From contig DAHVFH010000087.1 in NCBI GenBank assembly GCA_027317105.1, forward strand, positions 1-6,325: a stretch of DNA of 6,325 nt, in the 5' to 3' direction. The position numbers and the translations under genes were made by a program. A model generated the notes under the pieces. It had not been told where the DNA came from, ran no database searches, and saw nothing but the letters and a program-made list of their open reading frames with translations. Origin of the DNA: Cytophagales bacterium. GTDB lineage: Bacteria; Bacteroidota; Bacteroidia; Cytophagales; Cyclobacteriaceae. Below, piece after piece: positions 1 to 6,164 of this stretch. How positions within the stretch are numbered: position 1 is the stretch's first letter; the number at the start of each line of letters is the position of its first letter.

Positions 1-1
1 G

Positions 2-112
2 TGGACTAAAACGGGCGCGCAAAACATGCTCCAGTTGCGGGTTACTAAAATGAACAAACAATGGGGAGAAGTCGTCAATCTTGTTCAGACTGAATTTAAA
101 ATCGCGGCATGA
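2..112 (+). CDS. C-terminal end of an unidentified protein, possibly an IS transposase (partial)
   Basis: A reading frame is open from the window edge and ends at TGA 110-112, giving 36 residues (beginning WTKTGAQNML and ending EFKIAA). The pattern GAQ-x-x-L-x-LR followed about ten residues later by a W resembles, from memory, the C-terminal tail of some insertion-sequence transposases of the ISKra4/UPF0236-like kind, but the piece is too short to prove it. It does not look like CdsA (phosphatidate cytidylyltransferase), which often precedes psd in Bacteroidota and ends in a membrane segment. About 110 non-coding bases separate it from psd, which would suit the end of an element followed by the native psd leader. 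The start and most of the gene lie outside the window. Confidence 0.4.
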   Translation, partial: WTKTGAQNMLQLRVTKMNKQWGEVVNLVQTEFKIAA

Positions 113-224
113 CTACAATGTAATTTTGAAATACACCCGTTAAAGACTTAGTGTTTAGAAGTTAGGGCAATCAGGCTTAAATTTGCCGAGAACGTTCTAC
201 TATCAATACACTAAATTCAACATA

Positions 225-884
225 ATGACCATTCATAAAGAAGGCCGAACATTACTTTTTGTTTCCTTAATTATTTTAGCTGGAATCATTTGGGCGGCAG
301 ATTATTCCCTCCATCAACATGAACTTTTGCGAAACATCATTATCGCCATCGGTGCCCTTTTCTATATCCTATTCCTCCAATTTTTCCGCAGCCCGGTATT
401 TGAAATTAAGCGAGACGAAAACCTAGTGCTTGCACCGGCTGATGGTAAAGTGGTGGTGATTGAAGAAACCGAGGAGACGGAATATTTAAAGTCGAAACGG
501 AGGCAGATTTCCATTTTCATGTCACCTATCAATGTGCATGTGAACCGTATGCCAGTGGGTGGGTCTATTTCCTATTTCAAATATCATCCGGGAAAATATC
601 TAGTCGCCTGGCATCCTAAGTCAAGTACCGAAAACGAGCGCACAACGGTGGTGGCTAAAATGAAGAATGGAAATGAAATCCTTTTCCGTCAGATTGCAGG
701 CGCACTCGCACGAAGGATCAAGTGGTATGTGAAAGAAGGCCAGTCTTTGCAACAAGGCGAAGAATTCGGGTTTATCAAATTCGGTTCACGCGTGGATATT
801 TTCCTTCCCTTAGATGCTAAAATAAAAGTAGCCATTGGTGAGATTACCAAAGGTGGCCGTACGGTTATCGCCGAATTAGCGTAA
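225..884 (+). CDS. psd: phosphatidylserine decarboxylase (short, archaeal/Bacteroidota type)
   Basis: Decarboxylates phosphatidylserine to phosphatidylethanolamine at the inner membrane, using a pyruvoyl group made by self-cleavage. The 219-residue product starts with two hydrophobic segments (about residues 10-25 and 38-54). The Psd motifs follow in order: PADGKV with Asp73, MSPINVHVNR with His105, IAGALARRI at 158-165, and FGSR with the Gly187-Ser188 cleavage pair. Ser188 would become the pyruvoyl group, leaving a short C-terminal alpha chain of about 32 residues. The length matches the short Psd class. I chose ATG 225 over the in-frame TTG at 183 because the extra 14 residues look unlike the family and ATG gives the usual N-terminus. 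No Shine-Dalgarno site is visible, as is common in Bacteroidota. Neither pssA nor cdsA is present in this window. Confidence 0.95.
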   Translation: MTIHKEGRTLLFVSLIILAGIIWAADYSLHQHELLRNIIIAIGALFYILFLQFFRSPVFEIKRDENLVLAPADGKVVVIEETEETEYLKSKRRQISIFMSPINVHVNRMPVGGSISYFKYHPGKYLVAWHPKSSTENERTTVVAKMKNGNEILFRQIAGALARRIKWYVKEGQSLQQGEEFGFIKFGSRVDIFLPLDAKIKVAIGEITKGGRTVIAELA

Positions 885-941
885 TCCATTCCCATAAAAA
901 TTTAACACTTCGCTAACGACAGTTATCGCCTGAAAAAATCG

Positions 942-949
942 TACCTTTA
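942..949 (+). promoter_or_regulatory. possible Bacteroidota -7 element upstream of the desaturase gene
   Basis: TACCTTTA matches the Bacteroidota -7 consensus TAnnTTTG at five of six fixed positions. It lies 46 bases before the desaturase ATG, which would give a leader of about 40 nt. No good TTTG -33 element sits at the usual distance upstream, so the call is tentative. Confidence 0.35.
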
Positions 950-995
950 TAGGCAAGAAGCCTTATTTCATAATAGATAAAAGAATCAAATAAAG

Positions 996-2108
996 ATGAA
1001 TCTCAATCTAAAATTTGCGCCAGGAAAAGCCGATTTTTTTTCAACGCTAAGCCAGCGCGTCAATTCTTATTTCAAAACAAACAATATTGAGCGCACGGCC
1101 AATGCTGAAATGGTGGTGAAAACCATTTTCATGTTTTCCCTTTACTTCATCCCCTATTTCGTTTTAATCAGCGGTGTGTTTACCTCGCTTTGGGGCATGT
1201 TGGGATTATGCCTTGTCATTGGCTTGGGTAAAGCAGGTATTGGGCTCTCCGTCATGCACGATGCTAACCACGGTTCCTACTCCACAAAAAATTGGATAAA
1301 TAATTTACTTGGCATCTCTCTCAATTTAATTGGCGGCCATGCCCTCAATTGGAAAGTCCAACATAATGTATTGCACCACACGTATACTAATGTGCATGAT
1401 GTAGATGAAGATATTAGCCCGCGAGGCGTGCTTCGCATGGCACCAGGTTCACCGTGGAAGCCTATGCACCGCTATCAGCACTTGTATGCCTGGTTTTTTT
1501 ATGGCCTGCTTACTTTTGTTTGGGTAATTAACAAGGATTTCTCAAGATTGATAAAATACCAACAAGAAGGATTATTAAAAAAGCAAAAGACCACCGCCTT
1601 AAAAGAATGGCTAATTGTTATTGCGTCAAAAATAATCTACATCGGTTATATCTTTATTATTCCATTGATGCTACTGCCAGTCACTTGGTGGCAAGTATTG
1701 ATTGGGTTTTTTGCCATGCATTTCGTTTCAGGTTTCATCCTCGCCATTATCTTTCAACCTGCACACGTGATTGATGGGACAGAATACCCGGTTGCTGACG
1801 AACAAGGAAATCTTGAAAACAATTGGGCGATCCACCAACTTCACACGACCACCAACTTTGGTCATAAAAATCGTCTTCTGTCTTGGTACGTGGGTGGATT
1901 GAACTATCAGGTTGAGCACCATTTATTTCCTACTATTTGCCATGTGCACTATCGGAAATTGGCACCTATTGTAGAGCAAACCGCTAAAGAATTTGGGCTT
2001 CCGTATAAATCAAAAAATACGTTTAGCCAGGCGATGGTAGATCATGCCAAGCAGATGAAAGCATTAGGTGTGAAACCAGCAACGGAGTCTTCCTTAACGA
2101 TTGCTTAG
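996..2108 (+). CDS. membrane fatty acid (acyl-CoA/acyl-lipid) desaturase
   Basis: A di-iron membrane desaturase that would introduce a double bond into fatty acyl chains and so tune membrane fluidity. The 370-residue product carries the three histidine boxes: HDANH at 88-92, HNVLHH at 123-128, and QVEHH at 305-309. Extra conserved histidines sit in QPAH (His257) and HQLH (280-283). Hydrophobic stretches are near residues 45-62, 65-86, 163-178, 205-227 and 231-254. The Gln that begins the third box is the hallmark of the linoleoyl-CoA/front-end (delta-5/delta-6-like) group, but there is no fused cytochrome b5 domain, so electrons must come from a separate ferredoxin or reductase. Substrate and regiospecificity cannot be read from the sequence. 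Start ATG 996 is the first in frame; there is no Shine-Dalgarno site. Its 3' end overlaps the convergent phosphatase gene by 15 bp. Confidence 0.92.
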   Translation: MNLNLKFAPGKADFFSTLSQRVNSYFKTNNIERTANAEMVVKTIFMFSLYFIPYFVLISGVFTSLWGMLGLCLVIGLGKAGIGLSVMHDANHGSYSTKNWINNLLGISLNLIGGHALNWKVQHNVLHHTYTNVHDVDEDISPRGVLRMAPGSPWKPMHRYQHLYAWFFYGLLTFVWVINKDFSRLIKYQQEGLLKKQKTTALKEWLIVIASKIIYIGYIFIIPLMLLPVTWWQVLIGFFAMHFVSGFILAIIFQPAHVIDGTEYPVADEQGNLENNWAIHQLHTTTNFGHKNRLLSWYVGGLNYQVEHHLFPTICHVHYRKLAPIVEQTAKEFGLPYKSKNTFSQAMVDHAKQMKALGVKPATESSLTIA

Positions 2109-2609
2109 AATTATTTTTGCCGCACTTAGTAAATCAGATGCTGTAAAATCAGCCTTTTCTTTTGCTTCAATTTCATCTCCGATTTGGATGGTTGTAATTC
2201 CTAACTTTCTGGCTGGGATAATATCCCGACCTCGATCGCCTACCATCCACGACTTTTTTATGTCTATCTGAAATTTGACAATAGCCTTCTCAAACATCAA
2301 TGTGCCAGGCTTGCGCGAAAGCGATTCGGTCACGGAAGGATGGTAAGGTGAAAAATAAAAATGATCGATTAAATGGCCGCACTGCTGCTGGAAATAATTA
2401 TGGCATTCTTCCATTTGCGGTTGCGCATATAATCCTTGAGCAATGCCGGATTGATTAGTTACCACAACAAGCAGATAGCCATTAGATTTTAACTGTTTCA
2501 AGGCATCAATTACACCTGGTAGAATCTTAAAATCCTCTATGCGAAAGGTATAATTAGGGTTGTCCTTATTAATTACACCATCGCGGTCAAGGAAAACACA
2601 TGGGCTCAT
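2094..2609 (-). CDS. HAD-IIIA phosphatase, GmhB-like (histidinol-phosphate/heptose-bisphosphate phosphatase family)
   Basis: A 171-residue haloacid dehalogenase-type phosphatase. Motif I is FLDRDGVIN with nucleophile Asp8 and acid/base Asp10. Motif II is TNQSG at 51-55, motif III is the Lys of SRKP (Lys100), and motif IV is VGDRGRD with Asp125 and Asp129. Length and motif layout match GmhB, which removes the 7-phosphate from D-glycero-manno-heptose 1,7-bisphosphate on the way to ADP- or GDP-heptose. The structural zinc site of classic GmhB is missing: the expected C-P-H-H-P reads SPYHP (87-91), and the later C-x-C-R-K-P reads SLSRKP (96-101), so all four usual ligands are lost. The substrate may therefore differ, for example another sugar phosphate, and I withhold the gene symbol. 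Start is ATG at 2607-2609. It is divergent from the glycosyltransferase gene and convergent with the desaturase gene. Confidence 0.85.
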   Translation of the reverse strand: MSPCVFLDRDGVINKDNPNYTFRIEDFKILPGVIDALKQLKSNGYLLVVVTNQSGIAQGLYAQPQMEECHNYFQQQCGHLIDHFYFSPYHPSVTESLSRKPGTLMFEKAIVKFQIDIKKSWMVGDRGRDIIPARKLGITTIQIGDEIEAKEKADFTASDLLSAAKIILSNR

Positions 2610-2696
2610 GAGCGAGTATTTTGATAAAAATGGATGTTACCTAAATTAAATTACTAGCGATCTTGCATCCTTTATACTAGTTTGACACAAAAATGA

Positions 2697-2704
2697 TACT
2701 TTAG
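2697..2704 (+). promoter_or_regulatory. possible -7 element for the glycosyltransferase gene
   Basis: TACTTTAG resembles the Bacteroidota -7 consensus TAnnTTTG (five of six fixed positions). A TTTA at 2671-2674, 22 bases upstream, could be a weak -33 element. It would start transcription near 2711, about 15 nt before the GTG start codon. It lies in the 116-bp divergent gap (2610-2725), which must also hold the phosphatase promoter; I could not place that one. Confidence 0.3.
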
Positions 2705-2725
2705 CTTTTAAAAAAATACTGTCTT

Positions 2726-3466
2726 GTGAGCAATGCCCTTGTCATCGTACCCACGTACAACGAAAAAGAGAATATCGTCAAAATCATTCAGGCCGCGCTT
2801 GCGCAACCCAAAGACTTCCACGTGTTGATTATTGACGATAATTCACCAGATGGCACGGCTTCCCTCGTTAAAGATCTGCAAATTACTTACAATACTCCGA
2901 ACGAAACAAAACTTCACCTTAAACAACGTCCGGAAAAATTAGGACTCGGCACTGCCTATATCGAGGGGTTTCATTTTGCCATTCAAAATGGTTACGATTA
3001 TGTTTTAGAAATGGATGCTGATTTCTCTCATGATCCGCGAGATCTAAATCGACTTTATCTTGCTTGCGCTGAAGACGGTTTTGATCTTGCCGTAGGCTCC
3101 CGTTACTCTACGGGTGTCAATGTAGTCAATTGGTCAATGAGCAGGGTCCTCCTCTCCTATTTTGCTAGCCGCTATGTGCGCCTGATCACTGGAATCCCTA
3201 TTCACGATACAACGGCAGGCTTTGTGTGCTATCGGAAGCAAGTACTTGAAAAAATACAACTTGACCGGGTAAAGTTTGTGGGTTATGCCTTCCAGATCGA
3301 AATGAAATTTTTAACGTGGAAATACGGTTTTAAAATAACCGAAGTGCCCATTATTTTCACTGACCGTGTTCTCGGCCAATCCAAAATGTCTGTTGGGATT
3401 TTTAAAGAAGGATTTTTGGGCGTAATTCAGATGACGGTAAGGGGTTGGTTTAGGAAGTTTGACTGA
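2726..3466 (+). CDS. polyprenol-phosphate mannosyltransferase-like GT2 glycosyltransferase (DPM1-like)
   Basis: A 246-residue family 2 glycosyltransferase of the dolichol/polyprenol-phosphate mannose synthase type, which moves a sugar (typically mannose from GDP-mannose) onto a polyprenyl phosphate carrier on the cytoplasmic face of the membrane. It shows IVPTYNEKENI at 7-17, the DDNSPDGT nucleotide-binding loop at 37-44, the metal-binding DAD at 97-99, VGSRY at 123-127, DTTAGF at 161-166 and GQSKMS at 217-222. It has the single-domain form: there is no C-terminal membrane segment and no GtrA-like domain, so it probably associates with the membrane peripherally. The start is GTG at 2726. The frame is open upstream only to the TAG at 2702-2704 and holds no ATG, so a non-ATG start is needed. 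The actual sugar donor cannot be told from the sequence. Confidence 0.92.
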   Translation: MSNALVIVPTYNEKENIVKIIQAALAQPKDFHVLIIDDNSPDGTASLVKDLQITYNTPNETKLHLKQRPEKLGLGTAYIEGFHFAIQNGYDYVLEMDADFSHDPRDLNRLYLACAEDGFDLAVGSRYSTGVNVVNWSMSRVLLSYFASRYVRLITGIPIHDTTAGFVCYRKQVLEKIQLDRVKFVGYAFQIEMKFLTWKYGFKITEVPIIFTDRVLGQSKMSVGIFKEGFLGVIQMTVRGWFRKFD

Positions 3467-3499
3467 AAAAGGATTTTCTCACTAGGCATCTAACAATCT

Positions 3500-4867
3500 T
3501 CAATCAAACCTAATCGCTTGCACTGGCTGAATTCGGGCAATAAAACGGGTAGGCAATAGAAGCACTAATGACACCACTATAAATACAACCAAATTTAACA
3601 CGGTCACCGTGCTCCAACTCCATTCCACTGGCACGTAGCACATGTAATAATCGTGGGCATTTAATTTGATAAGTTGGAACTTGTATTGCAGGAAACAAAG
3701 CCCCAAACCGATGGCGTTACCATACCAAAGACCTTGCACTATCAAACTCATCCCATTGTAAATAAATACGGAACGCACTAATTTGTTCTGCGCACCCATC
3801 GCCTTGAGCAAACCAACCATTGGGATACGCTCCATCACCAAAATTAAAATGACTGAAATCATGTTCACGCTCACTACGATCAAAATTATTCCAAGTAAAA
3901 TGCGCACCTGTCGCTTCACCAGATCAAGCCACTCAAATACCTGAATGTATTTATCTCGGACTGTTTCGATGTTCAAATCATAATCCATCGATTCCCCAAT
4001 CTCGCGCTCCACTTTGTCAAGGACTGTCTGGTCATAATCAAATTTGTAACTCCATAATGCCACTGCTGTGCGCTCAATTTTATGGGTTTCTTCAGGATTA
4101 TTGATTACACGTTCAGAAATTGCCGACCAATATGCCTCAACATCCTCTTTCCAAAGCCGAAAAGAATTAAAAAAACTGAAGTCAATTAGAACTTCCAGTC
4201 CACCCGCCTCGTTCGCAGACCATCCATTAAGTTGTTGTACCATCCTTAAATCCCCAATGATTATTTTACTATCGAAATAATCCGAAAGATTGGTTTCGTA
4301 GATCCCTACGATTTTTAACTTTCTATACCGCGGTGGGTTTTGAAAAAAATGAAGAATGATGGCATCGCCTACTTTCACTTTTATCTTGTTGGCAATGACG
4401 CGGCTGATCACAATGTCGTGCGAATATCCCGAATCTGGGAAAGCAAGAAATTTTCCTTCCACCATATTTTCTTGAAAAGCCGGCAGATTAAAACTTCTCC
4501 CAACTCCTTTAAATACGATGCCCATCACCTCATCTTCGGTTTTAATCAATCCGGGTTTATGAGCATATTCCTGAATGTGTTCGATGAAAGGAAATTTTTT
4601 AGGATGCTGATAAAGATCGATTTTAAAATCAAAAGGTTGTTCAGCGACCCCATTGTTCATTGTAAATTTCGTGATTAACAAATGATTGCTGAACCCATAC
4701 ACACGTTCTTTCACAGCCGATTGAAATCCGCGCATAATCAAAAAAGAAACAATGGCTGCTGCAAGCCCAATAGCAATGCTGCCTACGGCCACTTTATGGA
4801 TAGTTGAAGAAAAACTACCCGTTTGGGCAGTGCGAATTCTTTTCGATATGAAATAAGAAAGGTTCAA
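3500..4867 (-). CDS. LolC/LolE-like ABC transporter permease (FtsX/MacB_PCD fold)
   Basis: An inner-membrane permease of the LolC/E type, which with a LolD ATPase extracts outer-membrane lipoproteins from the inner membrane. From the chosen start it has about 455 residues. One membrane segment lies near the N-terminus (about 25-47), followed by a periplasmic domain of about 275 residues, then three C-terminal segments (about 322-345, 365-392, 421-440). The FtsX signature PMVGLLKAMGA follows the second segment (350-360), and the tail QAIRFD is typical of the family. The frame is open up to 5086, but the upstream 73 residues lie largely inside the opposite namZ-like gene and do not look like the family. 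The family N-terminus (NLSYFISKRI) begins right after a TTG codon at 4865-4867, so I chose TTG; another TTG at 4883-4885 is the alternative. No ATPase gene is next to it. Confidence 0.88.
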   Translation of the reverse strand: MNLSYFISKRIRTAQTGSFSSTIHKVAVGSIAIGLAAAIVSFLIMRGFQSAVKERVYGFSNHLLITKFTMNNGVAEQPFDFKIDLYQHPKKFPFIEHIQEYAHKPGLIKTEDEVMGIVFKGVGRSFNLPAFQENMVEGKFLAFPDSGYSHDIVISRVIANKIKVKVGDAIILHFFQNPPRYRKLKIVGIYETNLSDYFDSKIIIGDLRMVQQLNGWSANEAGGLEVLIDFSFFNSFRLWKEDVEAYWSAISERVINNPEETHKIERTAVALWSYKFDYDQTVLDKVEREIGESMDYDLNIETVRDKYIQVFEWLDLVKRQVRILLGIILIVVSVNMISVILILVMERIPMVGLLKAMGAQNKLVRSVFIYNGMSLIVQGLWYGNAIGLGLCFLQYKFQLIKLNAHDYYMCYVPVEWSWSTVTVLNLVVFIVVSLVLLLPTRFIARIQPVQAIRFD

Positions 4868-4878
4868 CGAAGATAAGT

Positions 4879-4886
4879 TACCTTGC
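4879..4886 (+). promoter_or_regulatory. weak -7-like element upstream of the NamZ-like gene
   Basis: TACCTTGC is a poor match to TAnnTTTG in the narrow gap between the divergent permease and NamZ-like genes. If used, transcription would begin near 4892, which would make ATG 4893 leaderless and favour ATG 4905 or 4917 as the true start. No -33 element is evident. Confidence 0.2.
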
Positions 4887-4892
4887 AAAATA

Positions 4893-6089
4893 ATGAAAAG
4901 GAAAATGATTTTGGCGATGAATCTAAGAATTCCTTTGGTTCTTCCAACACTGCTAGGGTTGCTTTTTACGTTGACTTTTCTAACTGGGCAAGGGCAATCC
5001 AAAAGCAAAATTACAACTGGGGCAGAACAGCTTGATGTGCTGTTGCCCTTGATCCAAAATAAATCAGTAGCCTTAATGGTCAACAATACCTCGGTAATCG
5101 GTCGGGTTCATTTGGTTGATTCGCTGCAACATCTAAAAATCAACATCAAAAAAATACTTGCTGTAGAACACGGTTTCCGTGGTAAAGCCGATGCCGGAGA
5201 AACTGTAGGAGATGAAATTGACACAGCCACGGGTCTTTCGGTAGTTTCGATTTATGGAAAAACAAAGAAACCATCAGCGGAACAATTAGCGGATGTGGAT
5301 GTGGTTATCTTTGATATTCAGGATGTGGGCGTTCGGTTTTTTACCTACATCAGTTCGATGAATTACCTGATGGAAGCTTGTGCCGAAAATGGAAAAAAAT
5401 TAATCATCCTCGATCGTCCTAACCCTAATGGCTCATTTATCGATGGCCCGGTACTCGATAAGGAGTTAAAATCCTTTGTAGGCATGAATCCGATTCCCAT
5501 TTTGCATGGAATGACAGTCGGTGAGCTTGCACAAATGATTAATGGAGAAGGTTGGATTGAAGGAGGAAAAAGTTGTGATCTACAAGTCATTCCCATGAAA
5601 AAGTACGATCACAAAAAAAAATATTCGCTTCTGATCAAACCTTCCCCCAATCTTCCAAATGACCATGCCATTGCTTTGTACCCGTCCACTTGCTTATTGG
5701 AAGGGACTGTAATCAGTGTAGGGCGCGGCACCCGAACACCCTTTGAGGTCCTCGGCAATCCGCTTTTAAAAAATCAGTCCTTTCAGTTTAAGCCCGAAAC
5801 CATTGAAGGCATGTCAAAAAATCCTCCGTTTGAAAATAAAATTTGTTTCGGAATTGACCTCCGAAAAGAGAAAACAAACGGTTTGACACTCAGCTACTTG
5901 ATCAAATTATACCGCTCGTATCCTGACAAGGAAAAATTTTTTACCTCCTACTTCAACACCCTCGCAGGGAACAAAATATTAAAAGAGCAAATCAAAAAAG
6001 GAATGAGCGAAGAAGACATTAAAGACACCTGGCGAAAAGAATTGAATCAATTCAAAACACTTCGGAAGAAGTATTTGTTGTATCCGTAA
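4893..6089 (+). CDS. namZ: exported DUF1343 protein, NamZ-type exo-beta-N-acetylmuramidase
   Basis: DUF1343 proteins include NamZ, which releases N-acetylmuramic acid from the non-reducing end of peptidoglycan fragments during wall recycling or scavenging. The 398-residue product begins with a signal peptide (hydrophobic core about 13-31, likely cleaved near 32-36; no lipobox Cys), so it should act in the periplasm or outside. Family motifs follow in order: VEHGFRG at 91-97 with a conserved, probably active-site Glu92, DAGETV at 100-105, TGLSVVSIYG at 113-122, FDIQDVGVRFFTYISSM at 140-156, LDRPNPNG at 173-180, PILHGMTVGELA at 202-213 and LEGTVISVGRGTRTPFE at 269-285. The length is normal for the family. 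ATG codons at 4893, 4905 and 4917 are all in frame; the last gives the more compact signal peptide. The gene starts only 25-49 bp from the divergent permease. Confidence 0.9.
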   Translation: MKRKMILAMNLRIPLVLPTLLGLLFTLTFLTGQGQSKSKITTGAEQLDVLLPLIQNKSVALMVNNTSVIGRVHLVDSLQHLKINIKKILAVEHGFRGKADAGETVGDEIDTATGLSVVSIYGKTKKPSAEQLADVDVVIFDIQDVGVRFFTYISSMNYLMEACAENGKKLIILDRPNPNGSFIDGPVLDKELKSFVGMNPIPILHGMTVGELAQMINGEGWIEGGKSCDLQVIPMKKYDHKKKYSLLIKPSPNLPNDHAIALYPSTCLLEGTVISVGRGTRTPFEVLGNPLLKNQSFQFKPETIEGMSKNPPFENKICFGIDLRKEKTNGLTLSYLIKLYRSYPDKEKFFTSYFNTLAGNKILKEQIKKGMSEEDIKDTWRKELNQFKTLRKKYLLYP

Positions 6090-6090
6090 C

Positions 6091-6162
6091 AAATTCAAAA
6101 TTACAAATTCAAAATAATGTGCCGCCTTTAATCTTGAATTTTGAACAAGTAATTTTTAATTT
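6091..6162. repeat. imperfect AT-rich inverted repeat between the NamZ-like gene and nth
   Basis: Arms of 25 bp at 6091-6115 and 6138-6162 are reverse complements at 21 of 25 positions, around a 22-base loop (6116-6137) containing GTGCCGCC. The left arm overlaps a perfect 13-bp direct repeat (ACAAATTCAAAAT at 6089-6101 and 6103-6115). The element begins one base after the NamZ-like stop codon and ends two bases before the nth ATG, filling the gap almost exactly. It could act as a terminator, an RNA hairpin in the nth leader, or be a small dispersed repeat. Only the pairing itself is seen. Confidence 0.7.
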
Positions 6163-6164
6163 TT

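Noticed and set aside
183..224. TTG-initiated 14-residue extension of psd
   Set aside because: The residues do not resemble Psd N-termini, and ATG 225 gives the usual length.
689..895. 68-residue minus-strand open frame
   Set aside because: Antisense to the conserved psd 3' end and without recognisable features; a shadow.
911..928. Small hairpin CGCTAAC-GACA-GTTATCG after psd
   Set aside because: Six of seven pairs but no T-run after it; too weak to call a terminator.
1728..1922. 64-residue minus-strand open frame
   Set aside because: Lies antisense to the desaturase between conserved histidine motifs; a shadow.
2094..2108. 15-bp tail-to-tail overlap of the desaturase and phosphatase genes
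   Set aside because: Short convergent overlaps are common in compact genomes; both C-termini look normal.
2682..2687. Perfect TTGACA, like a sigma-70 -35 box
   Set aside because: No TATAAT-like box at 16-18 bases downstream, and Bacteroidota primary sigma factors use a different consensus.
3467..3499. Possible bidirectional terminator between the convergent glycosyltransferase and permease genes
   Set aside because: Only a five-pair GAAAA/TTTTC stem is visible, not distinguishable from chance.
3510..3698. 62-residue minus-strand open frame
   Set aside because: Same strand but another frame inside the permease C-terminus; no family signal.
4068..4678. Two plus-strand frames of 70 and 112 residues (4068-4280, 4340-4678)
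   Set aside because: Both lie antisense to the periplasmic domain of the permease and their residues show no domain pattern.
4868..5086. N-terminal extension of the permease by 73 residues
   Set aside because: It overlaps the start and signal peptide of the divergent NamZ-like gene, and the family N-terminus begins at the TTG at 4867.
5363..5596. 77-residue minus-strand frame
   Set aside because: Antisense to the most conserved DUF1343 motifs; a shadow.
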